In this document: in pieces, positions 1 to 8,396 of the stretch
How positions within the stretch are numbered: position 1 is the stretch's first letter
Layout of the letters: every line of letters begins with the position of its first letter
Assembly (NCBI RefSeq): GCF_030015065.1
Contig: NZ_JAIVFN010000030.1
Span: 1-38,690 of the forward strand
Source of the DNA: Xanthobacter autotrophicus
GTDB lineage: Bacteria > Pseudomonadota > Alphaproteobacteria > Rhizobiales > Xanthobacteraceae
Reading direction: 5' to 3'
Length of the DNA: 38,690 nucleotides
Translations under genes and position numbers: made by a program
The notes under the pieces: generated by a model
The model's database searches: none
The model's input: only the letters and a program-made list of their open reading frames with translations
What the model was told of the DNA's origin: nothing

Positions 1-285
1 GGGCAGCACGGGCGGTGCACGGGGTGGCAAATACGCGGGGGCAAGTGCGCGGGGGCAAGTGCCGCACCGCGCTGGAATGCACGCACCATGGCACGCGGGA
101 GGCGCCCGTGTAGCATAGGCGCCGGGCACAAGGAACACGGCCGCTGTTCCCGGCGGGGGCGGGATCAGCGCAGGCGGCATCCTTCGGGCGGATCGTCCGC
201 CGCCCGCGTCGAAATGGCAGCCCGGTTCGATCAGAGTGTGGTGCAATGTGACCGGAACGGACGGGGGCGGGGCATCCGGGGCGAC
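1..285. other. Upstream region of comEC, no supported gene
   Basis: No reading frame here looks like a conserved protein. An in-frame extension of comEC back to position 88 exists, but it is Arg/Gly-rich and unlike a ComEC N-terminus. The stretch holds a 14-bp tandem repeat (35-62) and a dyad GGAACA-N7-TGTTCC (132-150). In related bacteria comEC often diverges from gltX, so part of this may be that gene's promoter region; this is inference because gltX is outside the window. Confidence 0.5.
35..62. repeat. Perfect 14-bp tandem direct repeat
   Basis: The unit GCGGGGGCAAGTGC occurs twice back to back (35-48 and 49-62). It is non-coding. It could be a remnant of slippage or a pair of binding sites; nothing else supports a function. 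Confidence 0.75.
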
Positions 286-2532
286 ATGACGCAGCAGGAC
301 CAGCGCCCTGCGCGGACCAGCGGACGGACCGCCGTGCTCGGCGGCACGCGCGCCGCTGCACGCCGGGCGACGCCTCCCGGCCTTGCCCGCCTCTTCGACG
401 CGCTGAGGGCCCGCCTTGCCGAGGACCTTGCCGGCGAAGCCGCCTCCGGCCGCCGGATCCTGTGGCTTCCGGTCGCCTATACCCTTGGTATCCTTCTCTA
501 TTTCGGCGCCGGGCAGGAGCCATCCCTGATCGCCGTGCTGCTCCTCCTCGGCGCCCTCGCCGCCGGGGCCATGGGGGTGCGGGCGCAGCCTGTGGCGTTT
601 GGCGCGGTGGTGGGCTTTGCCGCGGTGGTGGCGGGCTTTGCCACGGCAAGCGTGCGCACCACGCTGGTGGCGCACGAGATCGCAGCGCCGCCCAAGGGTC
701 CGGTGCGGCTCACCGGCTTCGTGGAGCGCGTGGAACACCGCCCCACCGGCGACCGCACCCTGCTGCGGCTCGATGCCGGACCGGTGAAGGGGCTCGATCC
801 GGTGCCGGGCCGTGTGCGCCTCTCCCTGCGCAAGGGATGGGCGCCGCCGGTGGGCACCCACATCACCCAGCTGACCCAGCTGCTGCCGCCGCTCGGGCCG
901 GTCATGCCCGGCGCCCATGATTTCGGCCGGACGCCCTGGTTCGCGGGCATTGGCGGGGTCGGCTACGGCCTCGGGCGCCCCAGGCCGGCGGAGGCCGCCG
1001 CCCCGCCCCTGTCGGTGCGCCTTGCCATGGCGGTGGATGCCGCGCGCGACAGTCTTTCCCGCCGCATCCGCGCCTCGCTCACCGGCGCGACGGCGGAGAT
1101 CGCGGTGGCGCTGGTGGCGGGTGATCGCTCCGCCATCGCGCCGGAGGTGGAAGAGAGCATGCGCGTGTCGGGGCTCACGCACATCCTCTCCATTTCCGGC
1201 CTGCACATGGCGCTGGTGGCGGGCACCCTGTTCGCGTTCGTGCGCGGCGGCCTCGCCCTGGTGCCGGCCCTGGCGCTGGGCCTGCCCATCAAGGCGCTGG
1301 CTGCCGTGGCCGCGCTCACCGGCAGCGCCGCCTATCTCGTGCTGGCGGGCAACGACGTGCCGGCGCAGCGCTCCTTCGTCATGACGGCGCTGGTGCTGTC
1401 CGGCGTGCTCGTCGGCCGGCCGGCGCTGACCCTGCGAACGGTGGGCGTGGCGGCTGTCGCCGTGCTCGCCTTCACGCCCGAGGCGGCGCTCGAGCCGGGG
1501 ACGCAGATGTCGTTCGCCGCCACCCTCGCGCTGGTCGCGGCCTATGAGCGCCTGCGGCCTCTCGCCGCCCTGCCGCGTCCTGACGGGTGGGCGGGGCAGG
1601 CCGCGGTCTGGCTCGCGGTGCTGGTAGGCGGCACGGCGCTCACCTCCCTGGTGGCGGGACTGGCGACGGCGCCCTACGGCATCTTTCATTTCCAGCGCGT
1701 GGCACCCTACGGCCTCCTCGCGAACCTCGCAGCCATGCCGGCCGTGTCCTTCCTGGTGATGCCGTTCGGCCTGCTCGGCGTGCTGTTGATCCCGTTCGGG
1801 TTCGACCACCTGGCCTGGCCGGTGATGGGCAAGGGCATCGAGATCATGGTGACGGTATCCGACACCATCGCGGTGCTGCCCGGGGCGGATCACCGGGTCG
1901 ACTCGGTGGGCGCGCCGACGCTCGCATTCTTCAGCCTGGGCCTTGCGGCGCTCTGCCTGCTGCGGGGGCTGCTGGCCGCCACGGCGCTGGTACCCTTCGC
2001 GCTCGCCCTGTTGCTGGCGGGAGCCCCGCCGCGCCCGGATCTCCTTGTCGCGCCGGATGCCCAGACCGTGGCCGTGCGCGGGCCCGATGGTCGCCTCTCC
2101 GTCCTTGGCGCGCGCAGCCAGCGGCTGGTGGTGGAGCAATGGCTGACGCGGGAGGGCGACCGGCGCAAGGCGGGAGCGGAGGGCCTTGCCGGCCTTTTCG
2201 CCTGCGATCCCTTCGGTTGCACCGCGCCGCTTCCGGGCGGGGGAACCATTGCCGTGTCGCGGCGGGCGGAGAGCCTTGAGGCGGATTGCCTGGAATCGCG
2301 CATCGTGGTCACCCGCGACGTGCCGCCCCGACACTGCCCGGCCGAGGTGGTGACCCCGGAGCACCTGAGCCGCACCGGCACGCTGGCCTTTCATTTCCGT
2401 GACGGGACCTGGCATGTCGAGCCCACCCGCAATCCCCGCGTGAACCGCCCGTGGATGGCGCCCGTGCCGCCGGAGCCCGACCCACCGCGCCCCGGAGACG
2501 ATGATCCCGAGGCCGACGCCGCATCACAATGA
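286..2532 (+). CDS. comEC: ComEC/Rec2 family DNA-uptake channel protein, no metallo-beta-lactamase domain
   Basis: This is a polytopic inner-membrane protein of about 748 aa. ComEC moves single-stranded DNA across the cytoplasmic membrane in transformation; that role is known for the family, and competence of this host is not shown. The N-terminal part has a DUF4131-like pair of membrane helices and an OB-like segment (LTGFVERVEHRPTGDRTLLR). The competence domain follows, with the family motif THILSISGLHMALVAG and several further helices. The last 150 residues (from LLVAPDAQTVAVRG) replace the C-terminal metallo-beta-lactamase domain of Bacillus-type ComEC; there is no HxHxDH. The start at 286 was chosen because GGGGCGAC precedes the ATG and because upstream in-frame residues are low-complexity. 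It is convergent with lexA across a 166-bp gap. Confidence 0.9.
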   Translation: MTQQDQRPARTSGRTAVLGGTRAAARRATPPGLARLFDALRARLAEDLAGEAASGRRILWLPVAYTLGILLYFGAGQEPSLIAVLLLLGALAAGAMGVRAQPVAFGAVVGFAAVVAGFATASVRTTLVAHEIAAPPKGPVRLTGFVERVEHRPTGDRTLLRLDAGPVKGLDPVPGRVRLSLRKGWAPPVGTHITQLTQLLPPLGPVMPGAHDFGRTPWFAGIGGVGYGLGRPRPAEAAAPPLSVRLAMAVDAARDSLSRRIRASLTGATAEIAVALVAGDRSAIAPEVEESMRVSGLTHILSISGLHMALVAGTLFAFVRGGLALVPALALGLPIKALAAVAALTGSAAYLVLAGNDVPAQRSFVMTALVLSGVLVGRPALTLRTVGVAAVAVLAFTPEAALEPGTQMSFAATLALVAAYERLRPLAALPRPDGWAGQAAVWLAVLVGGTALTSLVAGLATAPYGIFHFQRVAPYGLLANLAAMPAVSFLVMPFGLLGVLLIPFGFDHLAWPVMGKGIEIMVTVSDTIAVLPGADHRVDSVGAPTLAFFSLGLAALCLLRGLLAATALVPFALALLLAGAPPRPDLLVAPDAQTVAVRGPDGRLSVLGARSQRLVVEQWLTREGDRRKAGAEGLAGLFACDPFGCTAPLPGGGTIAVSRRAESLEADCLESRIVVTRDVPPRHCPAEVVTPEHLSRTGTLAFHFRDGTWHVEPTRNPRVNRPWMAPVPPEPDPPRPGDDDPEADAASQ

Positions 2533-2698
2533 GGCCGCGCAAGCGGGCGCTCCGCAAATCATCTCGCCGGCGGGCAGGGGTGAGAAGCGTCGCTCCAGAG
2601 GAGCCGGGCGCCCCGTTGAGCATGGCGACCGCCGCCCCTCACCCCATCCCGGCCATCCCCCACGGCATGCCATGGGCAGAAGAAAGCGGAACGGCAGA

Positions 2699-3412
2699 TC
2701 AGTAGCGACGCATGAGCCCGACGAGACGGCCCTGGATGCGCACCCGGTCCGGCCCGAAGATGCGCGTCTCGTAGGCGGGATTTGCCGCCTCCAGGGCGAT
2801 GGAGGCGCCCTTCTTGCGCAAGCGCTTGAGCGTTGCTTCCTCGTCGTCCACGAGAGCGACGATGATGTCGCCGGTGTCCGCCGTGTCGCATTTGCGGATG
2901 AGCACGGTGTCGCCGTCGAGGATGCCGGCCTCGATCATGCTGTCGCCGCGCACTTCGAGGGCGAAATGCTCGCCGCTGCCCAGCATCTCGGGCGGGATGT
3001 TGAGGGTATGGCTGCGCGTCTGGATGGCGGAGATGGGCGAACCGGCGGCGATCCGGCCCATGACCGGAACGGTGACCACCTGTCCCGCGCCCTCGTCATC
3101 GTCCGAGGCGGGCCGCACCTTGCCGAGGCTGCCCTCGATCACCGAGGGCGAGAAGCCGCGACTGCTGCTGCGCGCAGCCGCAAGGCCGGGCGCCACACTG
3201 TCGGGCAGGCGCACCACCTCCAGCGCGCGGGCCCGGTTCGGCAGCCGGCGGATGAAGCCACGTTCTTCCAGGGCCGTGATCAGCCGGTGAATGCCGGACT
3301 TGGAACGCAGGTCCAGCGCCTCCTTCATCTCGTCGAAGGAGGGGGGGACGCCGGTCTCCTTCAGCCGCTCATGAATGAAGCGAAGCAGATCGTATTGCTT
3401 GCGCGTCAGCAT
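2699..3412 (-). CDS. lexA: LexA, SOS transcriptional repressor
   Basis: This 237-aa LexA represses the SOS regulon and cleaves itself when RecA-ssDNA is present. Residues 1-65 form the winged-helix DNA-binding domain ([17 protein letters not shown] start). The linker is longer than in E. coli. The peptidase S24 domain shows the Ala123-Gly124 cleavage site in GRIAAGSP, catalytic Ser158 in RGDSMIEAG and Lys196 in EATLKRL. The ATG at 3412 was chosen because the family begins with MLTRKQ; the frame is open for 39 more codons upstream, but those would run through the promoter and operator. It follows moeA on the same strand but has its own promoter with an SOS box, so it should be autoregulated. 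Confidence 0.98.
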   Translation of the reverse strand: MLTRKQYDLLRFIHERLKETGVPPSFDEMKEALDLRSKSGIHRLITALEERGFIRRLPNRARALEVVRLPDSVAPGLAAARSSSRGFSPSVIEGSLGKVRPASDDDEGAGQVVTVPVMGRIAAGSPISAIQTRSHTLNIPPEMLGSGEHFALEVRGDSMIEAGILDGDTVLIRKCDTADTGDIIVALVDDEEATLKRLRKKGASIALEAANPAYETRIFGPDRVRIQGRLVGLMRRY

Positions 3413-3465
3413 CTCTCGCCCCCTGCTGGCGCCGGTTCGTGCGCCGCGAAACAAATCATGAACAG

Positions 3466-3494
3466 CTTCTATCTGTTCCTTTTGTGTTCCGCAA
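3466..3494 (-). promoter_or_regulatory. lexA promoter, sigma-70 type
   Basis: On the minus strand TTGCGG (3494-3489) and TAGAAG (3471-3466) are separated by exactly 17 nt. The LexA operator lies in the spacer. Transcription would start near 3459, giving a leader of about 47 nt. The promoter assignment is by motif only. Confidence 0.6.
3475..3489. promoter_or_regulatory. LexA operator (alphaproteobacterial SOS box)
   Basis: GTTCCTTTTGTGTTC is an exact GTTC-N7-GTTC direct repeat, the established LexA site of alphaproteobacteria. It fills the spacer of the lexA promoter, so bound LexA would block polymerase. An overlapping inverted repeat GAACAG-N7-CTGTTC (3460-3478) shares the proximal GTTC. 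Confidence 0.85.
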
Positions 3495-3518
3495 GTGGTG
3501 AAGGCAGGGTTAAGCCGG

Positions 3519-4769
3519 TCAATCGTCAAAGGGGATGATATCGCAGGGGTCGCCGGCCTGGGCGGCGGGGGCGAAAGGCGGGCGGATGAGGAGGCAGTCG
3601 GCCGCCGCCAGCACGCTCAGCATGGCGCTGTCCTGGGAGGCGCAGGGAGTGACATGCACCGAACCATCGGCGTGGCGGTCCATGCGGGCGCGCATGAAAT
3701 CGCGGCGCACGTCGTTGGCCGGCACATCCACGGCGAGTCGCGCCGGCGCCGTCGCAGGACCCGGCGCCGCATCGCCCTGCAGCGCGCGCAGCAGCGGCAC
3801 CAGGAACACCATGGCGCAGACATGGGACGACACCGGGTTGCCCGGCAGCCCCAGCACCCGCACCCCGCTTTTGCTACCGAACATCAACGGCTTGCCGGGG
3901 CGAAGCGCGATCTTGTGCACGAACAGTTCCACCCCCTCCGCGCGCAGCGCCGGCGCCATCAAATCGTGGTCGCCCACGGACGCGCCGCCCGAGGAGACGA
4001 CGAGGTCGAAGGCGCCGGACAGCGCCTGCTCGACCACGGCGCGGATGGCGGAAAGGTCATCGCGCACCAGGCCGAGGTCTGTGACCTCGGCGCCGGCGCG
4101 GCGGGCAAGGGCCGCGAGGCCGAAGGCGTTGGAGACGACGATCTCGCTGTCCTTGCCGGTGCCGGTGCCGGTGCCGGGCAGGACCAGTTCGTCCCCGGTC
4201 TGCAGCAGCGCCACGCGCGGGCGGCGCGCCACCGGCAGGGTGGCATGGTCCATGGCCGCCGCGAGCATGATGTCGCGGCCCGTCAGGCGACGCCCGGCGA
4301 ATAGGCCCGGCGTGCCGGCGGTAAAATCACAGCCCTTCTTGCGCACGTTGCGCAGGGCGGCGGTGGGAGCGGTGGTGGTGATGATATCGCCGTCGCGGCT
4401 GGTGTTCTCCTGGATCACCACCGTGTCGGCGCCCTCCGGCACCACCGCGCCCGTGAAGATGCGCACCGCCTGGCCCGGCCCCACGGCGCCCGCGAACGGC
4501 CGCCCGGCGGCCGATTCGCCAATCACGTCCAGGCGGGCGGGCGTCTGCGCGATGTCGGCGCCGCGCACGGCATAGCCGTCCATGGCTGACATATCGGCGG
4601 GCGGCTGGGTCCGGCGGGCAGGCAGGTCCTGGGCCAGCACGCGCCCGTCGGCCAGCGCGACGGCGACCTGCTCGACGCCGAGGGCCGACACTCCGGCCGT
4701 GACCAGGCCGATGGCCTCCTCGACGCTCATGAGGGGCGCCTTCTTCCCTGCCGGCTTCTCGACGCCCAC
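3519..4769 (-). CDS. moeA: Molybdopterin molybdenumtransferase MoeA
   Basis: MoeA inserts molybdate into adenylylated molybdopterin in the last step of molybdenum cofactor synthesis. The protein of about 416 aa shows [10 protein letters not shown] near the N-terminus, [17 protein letters not shown], the MoCF-binding motif [11 protein letters not shown] and the C-terminal [11 protein letters not shown], all typical. The GTG at 4769 is taken as start because GGGAGG stands 7-8 nt before it. ATG at 4787 (inside the same context) and ATG at 4730 (MSVEEAIG, where many homologues begin) are alternatives. The gene follows moaC by 16-34 bp, so the two are probably cotranscribed. A run of three hexanucleotide units (4155-4172) encodes alternating Gly-Thr in the segment after [10 protein letters not shown]. 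Confidence 0.95.
   Translation of the reverse strand: MGVEKPAGKKAPLMSVEEAIGLVTAGVSALGVEQVAVALADGRVLAQDLPARRTQPPADMSAMDGYAVRGADIAQTPARLDVIGESAAGRPFAGAVGPGQAVRIFTGAVVPEGADTVVIQENTSRDGDIITTTAPTAALRNVRKKGCDFTAGTPGLFAGRRLTGRDIMLAAAMDHATLPVARRPRVALLQTGDELVLPGTGTGTGKDSEIVVSNAFGLAALARRAGAEVTDLGLVRDDLSAIRAVVEQALSGAFDLVVSSGGASVGDHDLMAPALRAEGVELFVHKIALRPGKPLMFGSKSGVRVLGLPGNPVSSHVCAMVFLVPLLRALQGDAAPGPATAPARLAVDVPANDVRRDFMRARMDRHADGSVHVTPCASQDSAMLSVLAAADCLLIRPPFAPAAQAGDPCDIIPFDD
4155..4172. repeat. Hexanucleotide tandem repeat inside moeA
   Basis: GCCGGT is repeated three times, followed by an imperfect fourth unit (GCCGGG, 4173-4178). It encodes a Gly-Thr run. Changes in copy number would keep the reading frame. 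Confidence 0.7.
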
Positions 4770-4803
4770 TGTCTCGCTTCCTCCCATATGCGGTTGCGCC
4801 CTC

Positions 4804-5292
4804 TCAATCCGTGGGCGGTTCCGCGCGGAAATGCCCACTGGCGCCGCCGGATTTCTCCAGCAGCCGGATGCCTTCAATTCGCATGCCACGGTCCGCCGCC
4901 TTGGCCATGTCGTAGATGGTGAGGCAGGCCACCGAGACCGCGGTGAGCGCCTCCATCTCCACGCCGGTCTGGCCGGTGGTCTTGGCCCGCGCCGTCACGT
5001 GAAGGCCGGGCAGGGCGGGGTCGGGGACGACCTCCACCTCCACCTTGGTGAGCATCAGCGGGTGGCACAGGGGAATGAGCTCGTGGGTGCGCTTGGCAGC
5101 CATGATGCCGGCAAGGCGCGCGACGCCCATCACGTCGCCTTTCTTGGCGTTGCCGGACAGGATGAGGTCGAGGGTCGCCGGCGCCATGGCCACACGCCCC
5201 TCGGCCAGGGCCTCACGGGCGGTCGCGGCCTTTCCGGACACGTCCACCATGCGGGCCGAGCCCTCAGCGTCGAGATGGGTCAGGCTCGCCAT
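4804..5292 (-). CDS. moaC: Cyclic pyranopterin monophosphate synthase MoaC
   Basis: MoaC converts the MoaA product into cyclic pyranopterin monophosphate, the first dedicated molybdopterin precursor. At 162 aa it has the normal family length. Conserved segments are [16 protein letters not shown] and [20 protein letters not shown], which include active-site residues. The start [11 protein letters not shown] at 5292 matches the family. It lies directly upstream of moeA; together they form a small cofactor unit within the trp-moa-lexA string common in Rhizobiales. A 161-bp gap with a strong hairpin separates it from the DUF2147 gene, so it may have its own promoter. Confidence 0.97.
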   Translation of the reverse strand: MASLTHLDAEGSARMVDVSGKAATAREALAEGRVAMAPATLDLILSGNAKKGDVMGVARLAGIMAAKRTHELIPLCHPLMLTKVEVEVVPDPALPGLHVTARAKTTGQTGVEMEALTAVSVACLTIYDMAKAADRGMRIEGIRLLEKSGGASGHFRAEPPTD

Positions 5293-5406
5293 GGCCGTCG
5301 CGTGCGCCCCGGAATCGTTTCGTACGGGACGGAAGATGGCCCCCGCGACGGGTCCTGTCCACCTCGGGCAGGGCAGGGACGCAGGGTGGCGGGCGCCTCA
5401 GGGTGG

Positions 5407-5430
5407 ATCCCCCGGTGCGAACCGGGGGAT
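5407..5430. terminator. Strong GC hairpin after the DUF2147 gene (terminator-like or dispersed repeat)
   Basis: ATCCCCCGGT and ACCGGGGGAT form a perfect 10-bp stem with a 4-nt loop (5417-5420). It lies 23 nt past the DUF2147 stop on the minus strand. There is no U-tract, so intrinsic termination is uncertain. The GTCATCCC...GGGGATCCA framing resembles short intergenic dyads that are frequent in Xanthobacteraceae and relatives, from general memory of such genomes. Confidence 0.5.
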
Positions 5431-5453
5431 GACGCGAGGCGGAAGCCTCCGGA

Positions 5454-5873
5454 TCAGCGCAGGCGGGTCCAGACCTGCGTCTTGCACAGCGGCGCCACCA
5501 CGCAGCCGCGCAGCTTCAGGGTGTCGTCGCCGTCGAGGGTGATGGAGCCGGAATAGGTCTTGCCGTCCTCGGCATTGTAGATGCTGCCGCCGCTCCATTC
5601 CTTCGGCCCGCCGGAGAAGCCGGTGAGGATGGTGACGCCCTTCAGCACGCGGCCGCGCAGGGACGCGTTGGAATTGTTCACGTCCTTGAGGTTGGGATCG
5701 GCCTTGATCCCCTCCGAGGAAACAAGGCGCCCGCACAGGCTGGCGCCGCACCTGGAAATCTCCACCTGCCCGCCCCGCGACGGGGTCTGCCACAGGCCGA
5801 CAGGGTCACCCGCCAGGGCCGGCGCGGAGAGAAGGCCGGCGATGGCGATGCCGGCGAACAGGCGCAGTCTCAT
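5454..5873 (-). CDS. Exported DUF2147-family protein
   Basis: This is a small secreted protein of about 139 aa. A Sec signal peptide (MRLRLFAGIAIAGLLSAPALA) with an AxA cleavage site is followed by a DUF2147-like domain: GDPVGLWQTPSRGG, CGASLCGRLV, then beta-rich segments with GGSIYNAEDGKTYSG and a C-terminal CVVAPLCKTQVWTR. The four cysteines could form two disulfides in the periplasm. The biochemical function of the family is not established. The ATG at 5873 has GGAGGA at a good distance. It lies between trpC and moaC, where relatives usually have nothing, so it is probably a later insertion rather than a pathway member. A hairpin follows the stop. Confidence 0.85.
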   Translation of the reverse strand: MRLRLFAGIAIAGLLSAPALAGDPVGLWQTPSRGGQVEISRCGASLCGRLVSSEGIKADPNLKDVNNSNASLRGRVLKGVTILTGFSGGPKEWSGGSIYNAEDGKTYSGSITLDGDDTLKLRGCVVAPLCKTQVWTRLR

Positions 5874-5950
5874 GACATTCCTCCCATGGGCGCGGCTCGC
5901 TCGCGGAGCCGTCGCGGCCATTAAGGCGGAACTTTACGTATACGGCAAGT

Positions 5951-6742
5951 CTAGCCCGCAAGGAGCTTCGAGGTGGCGCATGCGACATCATCCTGTCGCA
6001 TCAGGCTCTCGCCCACCAGGATGGTGCCGATGCCCACGGCGGCGAGCCGGGCCACGTCCTGCGGCGTGAAGATGCCGCTCTCGCCGATGGCGATGCGGTC
6101 CCTCGGCACGCGGGGGGCGAGGCGCTCCGAGGTTTCGAGCGTGGTCTCGAAGGTGCGCAGGTTGCGGTTGTTGATGCCGATGAGCCGGCACGGCAGGTCG
6201 AGCGCGCGCTCCAGCTCGGCGTCGTCGTGCACCTCCACGATGGCGTCCATGCCGTAGGCGGCGGCGGCATCGGCGAGATCGCGGGCGAGCAGGTCGTCCA
6301 CGCCGGCCATGATGATGAGGATGCAGTCCGCCCCCCAGGCGCGGGCCTCCGCCACCTGGTAGGTGTCGTACATGAAGTCCTTGCGCAGCACCGGCAGGCT
6401 CACCGCCGCGCGGGCCGAGCCGAGAAATTCCGGCGCGCCCTGGAAGGAGGGCGTGTCTGTGAGCACGGACAGGCAGGTGGCGCCGCCGCGCTGGTAGGCT
6501 CGGGCCAGCGCCGGCGGATCGAAGTCCGCCCGGATCAGGCCCTTGGAGGGGCTCGCCTTCTTGATCTCGGCGATGAGCGCGGTGCGCCCCTCGGCAAGGC
6601 TGGTGGCGATGGCATCGGCGAACGGACGCACGCGGGGGGCGGCGCGGGCCGCCGCCTCGATCTCCACCAGCGGCCGGGCCCGCTTGGCGACGGCGATCTC
6701 GTCGCGCTTGTAGGCTTCGATCTTCTTCAGGATATCGGTCAT
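5951..6742 (-). CDS. trpC: Indole-3-glycerol phosphate synthase TrpC
   Basis: TrpC closes the indole ring from carboxyphenylamino-deoxyribulose phosphate in tryptophan synthesis. The 263-aa TIM-barrel protein has [16 protein letters not shown] (catalytic Lys), [12 protein letters not shown], a Glu in [24 protein letters not shown] and the phosphate-binding AIGESGIFT / LVGESLMRQ segments. It is a stand-alone TrpC with no PRAI (TrpF) domain fused. The ATG overlaps the trpD stop (ATGA), indicating translational coupling. The gap to the DUF2147 gene is 77 bp. Confidence 0.98.
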   Translation of the reverse strand: MTDILKKIEAYKRDEIAVAKRARPLVEIEAAARAAPRVRPFADAIATSLAEGRTALIAEIKKASPSKGLIRADFDPPALARAYQRGGATCLSVLTDTPSFQGAPEFLGSARAAVSLPVLRKDFMYDTYQVAEARAWGADCILIIMAGVDDLLARDLADAAAAYGMDAIVEVHDDAELERALDLPCRLIGINNRNLRTFETTLETSERLAPRVPRDRIAIGESGIFTPQDVARLAAVGIGTILVGESLMRQDDVACATSKLLAG

Positions 6743-7773
6743 TGGGCCGCCTCCGGCGCCAGCTTCTGCGATACGGCGACGAGCTGCTCCAGCCGAGCGC
6801 GGGCGGACCCGGTGTCGAGGCTGACCCGCGCCATCTCGACGCCCTCCTTCAGGTCCCTGGCCCGGCGCGCCACCACGAGGGCGGCAGCGGCGTTGAACAG
6901 GCAGACGTCGCGATAGGCGCCGTCGGCGCCGTCCAGCACCGCGCGCAGCGCCTTCGCGTTATGCACGGCGTCGCCGCCCTTCAGCGCCTCGGCCGGATGG
7001 CGCTGGAGGCCCACATCCTCCGGGCTCACGGTGAAGGTGTGGATGCGCCCCTCGTCCAGGACGGCGATGTCGGTGTCGCCGGAGATGGTGATCTCGTCGA
7101 GCCCGTCCGAGCCATGCACCACGAAGGCCTTTTCCGAGCCCAGCGCGCGCAGCACCTCGGCGAGCGGCACGATCCAGGACTTGGCGAACACGCCGACCAT
7201 CTGCCGCGTGACGCCGGCCGGATTGGAGAGCGGCCCCAGCAGGTTGAAGATGGTGCGCGTGCCCAGTTCCACCCGCGTCGGCCCCACATGCTTCATGGCC
7301 GGGTGGTGGGAGGGGGCGAACATGAAGCCGATGCCGGCCTCCGCGATGCAGTGGGAGATGCCGGCCGGCTCGAGGTCGATGCGCACGCCCAGCGCGGTGA
7401 GCACGTCCGCCGCGCCGGATTTGGAGGACAGCGCCCGGTTGCCATGCTTGGCCACCGGCACGCCGGCCCCCGCCACGATGAAGGAGGCGCAGGTGGAGAT
7501 GTTGTAGGAGCCGGAGGCATCGCCCCCGGTGCCCACCACGTCCACCGCCTCAACGGGTGCGTCCACGGGCAGCATCTTGGCGCGCATGACCGAGACCGCG
7601 CCGGCGATCTCCTCCACGCTCTCGCCGCGCACGCGCAGGCCCATGAGCAGCGCGCCCATCTGGGAGGGGGTGGCCTCGCCCGACATCATCTTGTCGAACA
7701 CATAGGCGGCCTCGTCGCGGCTGAGGCTCGCGCCGGTGGCCACCTTGCCGAGGAGGGGTTTGAACTGGTCCAT
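6739..7773 (-). CDS. trpD: Anthranilate phosphoribosyltransferase TrpD
   Basis: TrpD transfers phosphoribosyl from PRPP to anthranilate, the second step of the tryptophan branch. The 344-aa protein has an N-terminal helical domain ([21 protein letters not shown]) and the PRPP/anthranilate motifs [16 protein letters not shown] and [17 protein letters not shown], with [22 protein letters not shown] in the middle. Length and motifs are normal. It starts 20 bp after trpG and overlaps trpC by 4 nt, so trpG-trpD-trpC is one transcriptional unit. Confidence 0.98.
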   Translation of the reverse strand: MDQFKPLLGKVATGASLSRDEAAYVFDKMMSGEATPSQMGALLMGLRVRGESVEEIAGAVSVMRAKMLPVDAPVEAVDVVGTGGDASGSYNISTCASFIVAGAGVPVAKHGNRALSSKSGAADVLTALGVRIDLEPAGISHCIAEAGIGFMFAPSHHPAMKHVGPTRVELGTRTIFNLLGPLSNPAGVTRQMVGVFAKSWIVPLAEVLRALGSEKAFVVHGSDGLDEITISGDTDIAVLDEGRIHTFTVSPEDVGLQRHPAEALKGGDAVHNAKALRAVLDGADGAYRDVCLFNAAAALVVARRARDLKEGVEMARVSLDTGSARARLEQLVAVSQKLAPEAAQ

Positions 7774-7793
7774 CTGTCGTCCTCAGCCTCTCG

Positions 7794-8396
7794 TCAGCCC
7801 CTGGCCTTGCGCGCATTGAAGGCGGCGGCGATCTCCAGGAAATTGCGGATGAGCGCGTGGCCGTTCTCCGAGGCGATGCTCTCCGGGTGGAACTGCACGC
7901 CGTGGATGGGCAGGCTCTTGTGGGCGAGGCCCATGATCAGCCCGTCCGCAGTGTGCGCCGTCACCTCCAGCGCGTCGGGCAGGGTGTCGCGCTTCACGAT
8001 GAGGGAGTGGTAGCGCGTCGCCTGGAACGAATGGTTGAGCCCGCGGAAGACGCTTTTGCCCTCGTGCAGGATCTCGCTCAGCTTGCCGTGCATGGGGGTG
8101 GGCGCGCGCACCACGTCGCCGCCGAAGACCTGCCCGATGGCCTGGTGGCCGAGGCACACGCCGAAGATCGGCACCTTGTCGCCGGCCCTGGCGATGAGGT
8201 CGAGGCAGATGCCCGCCTCGTTGGGGGTGCAGGGGCCGGGGGACAGCACGATGGCATCGGGCTTCTCGGCCAGCACCTCCTCGATGGTCACCTTGTCGTT
8301 GCGGTGGACGGTGACAGTCGCGCCCAATTCGCCCAGGTAATGCACGAGGTTGTAGGTGAAGCTGTCGTAATTATCGATCAGCGTGACGTTGGTCAT
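7794..8396 (-). CDS. trpG: Anthranilate synthase component II (glutamine amidotransferase) TrpG
   Basis: TrpG supplies ammonia from glutamine to TrpE. At 200 aa it is a single class I amidotransferase domain with nucleophile Cys81 in IFGVCLGHQAIG and the His170/Glu172 pair in HGVQFHPESIAS; SPGPCTPNEAG is also conserved. The start at 8396 (MTNVTLIDNYDSFTYN) has GGAG about 7 nt upstream. Unlike the fused TrpEG of Rhizobium and Sinorhizobium, the two subunits are separate here and 192 bp apart. A promoter-like sequence and a small hairpin sit in that gap. Confidence 0.98.
   Translation of the reverse strand: MTNVTLIDNYDSFTYNLVHYLGELGATVTVHRNDKVTIEEVLAEKPDAIVLSPGPCTPNEAGICLDLIARAGDKVPIFGVCLGHQAIGQVFGGDVVRAPTPMHGKLSEILHEGKSVFRGLNHSFQATRYHSLIVKRDTLPDALEVTAHTADGLIMGLAHKSLPIHGVQFHPESIASENGHALIRNFLEIAAAFNARKARG

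Noticed and set aside
132-150. SOS box for comEC
   Set aside because: The half-sites are inverted, not the GTTC-N7-GTTC direct repeat that alphaproteobacterial LexA needs; kept only as an unexplained dyad.
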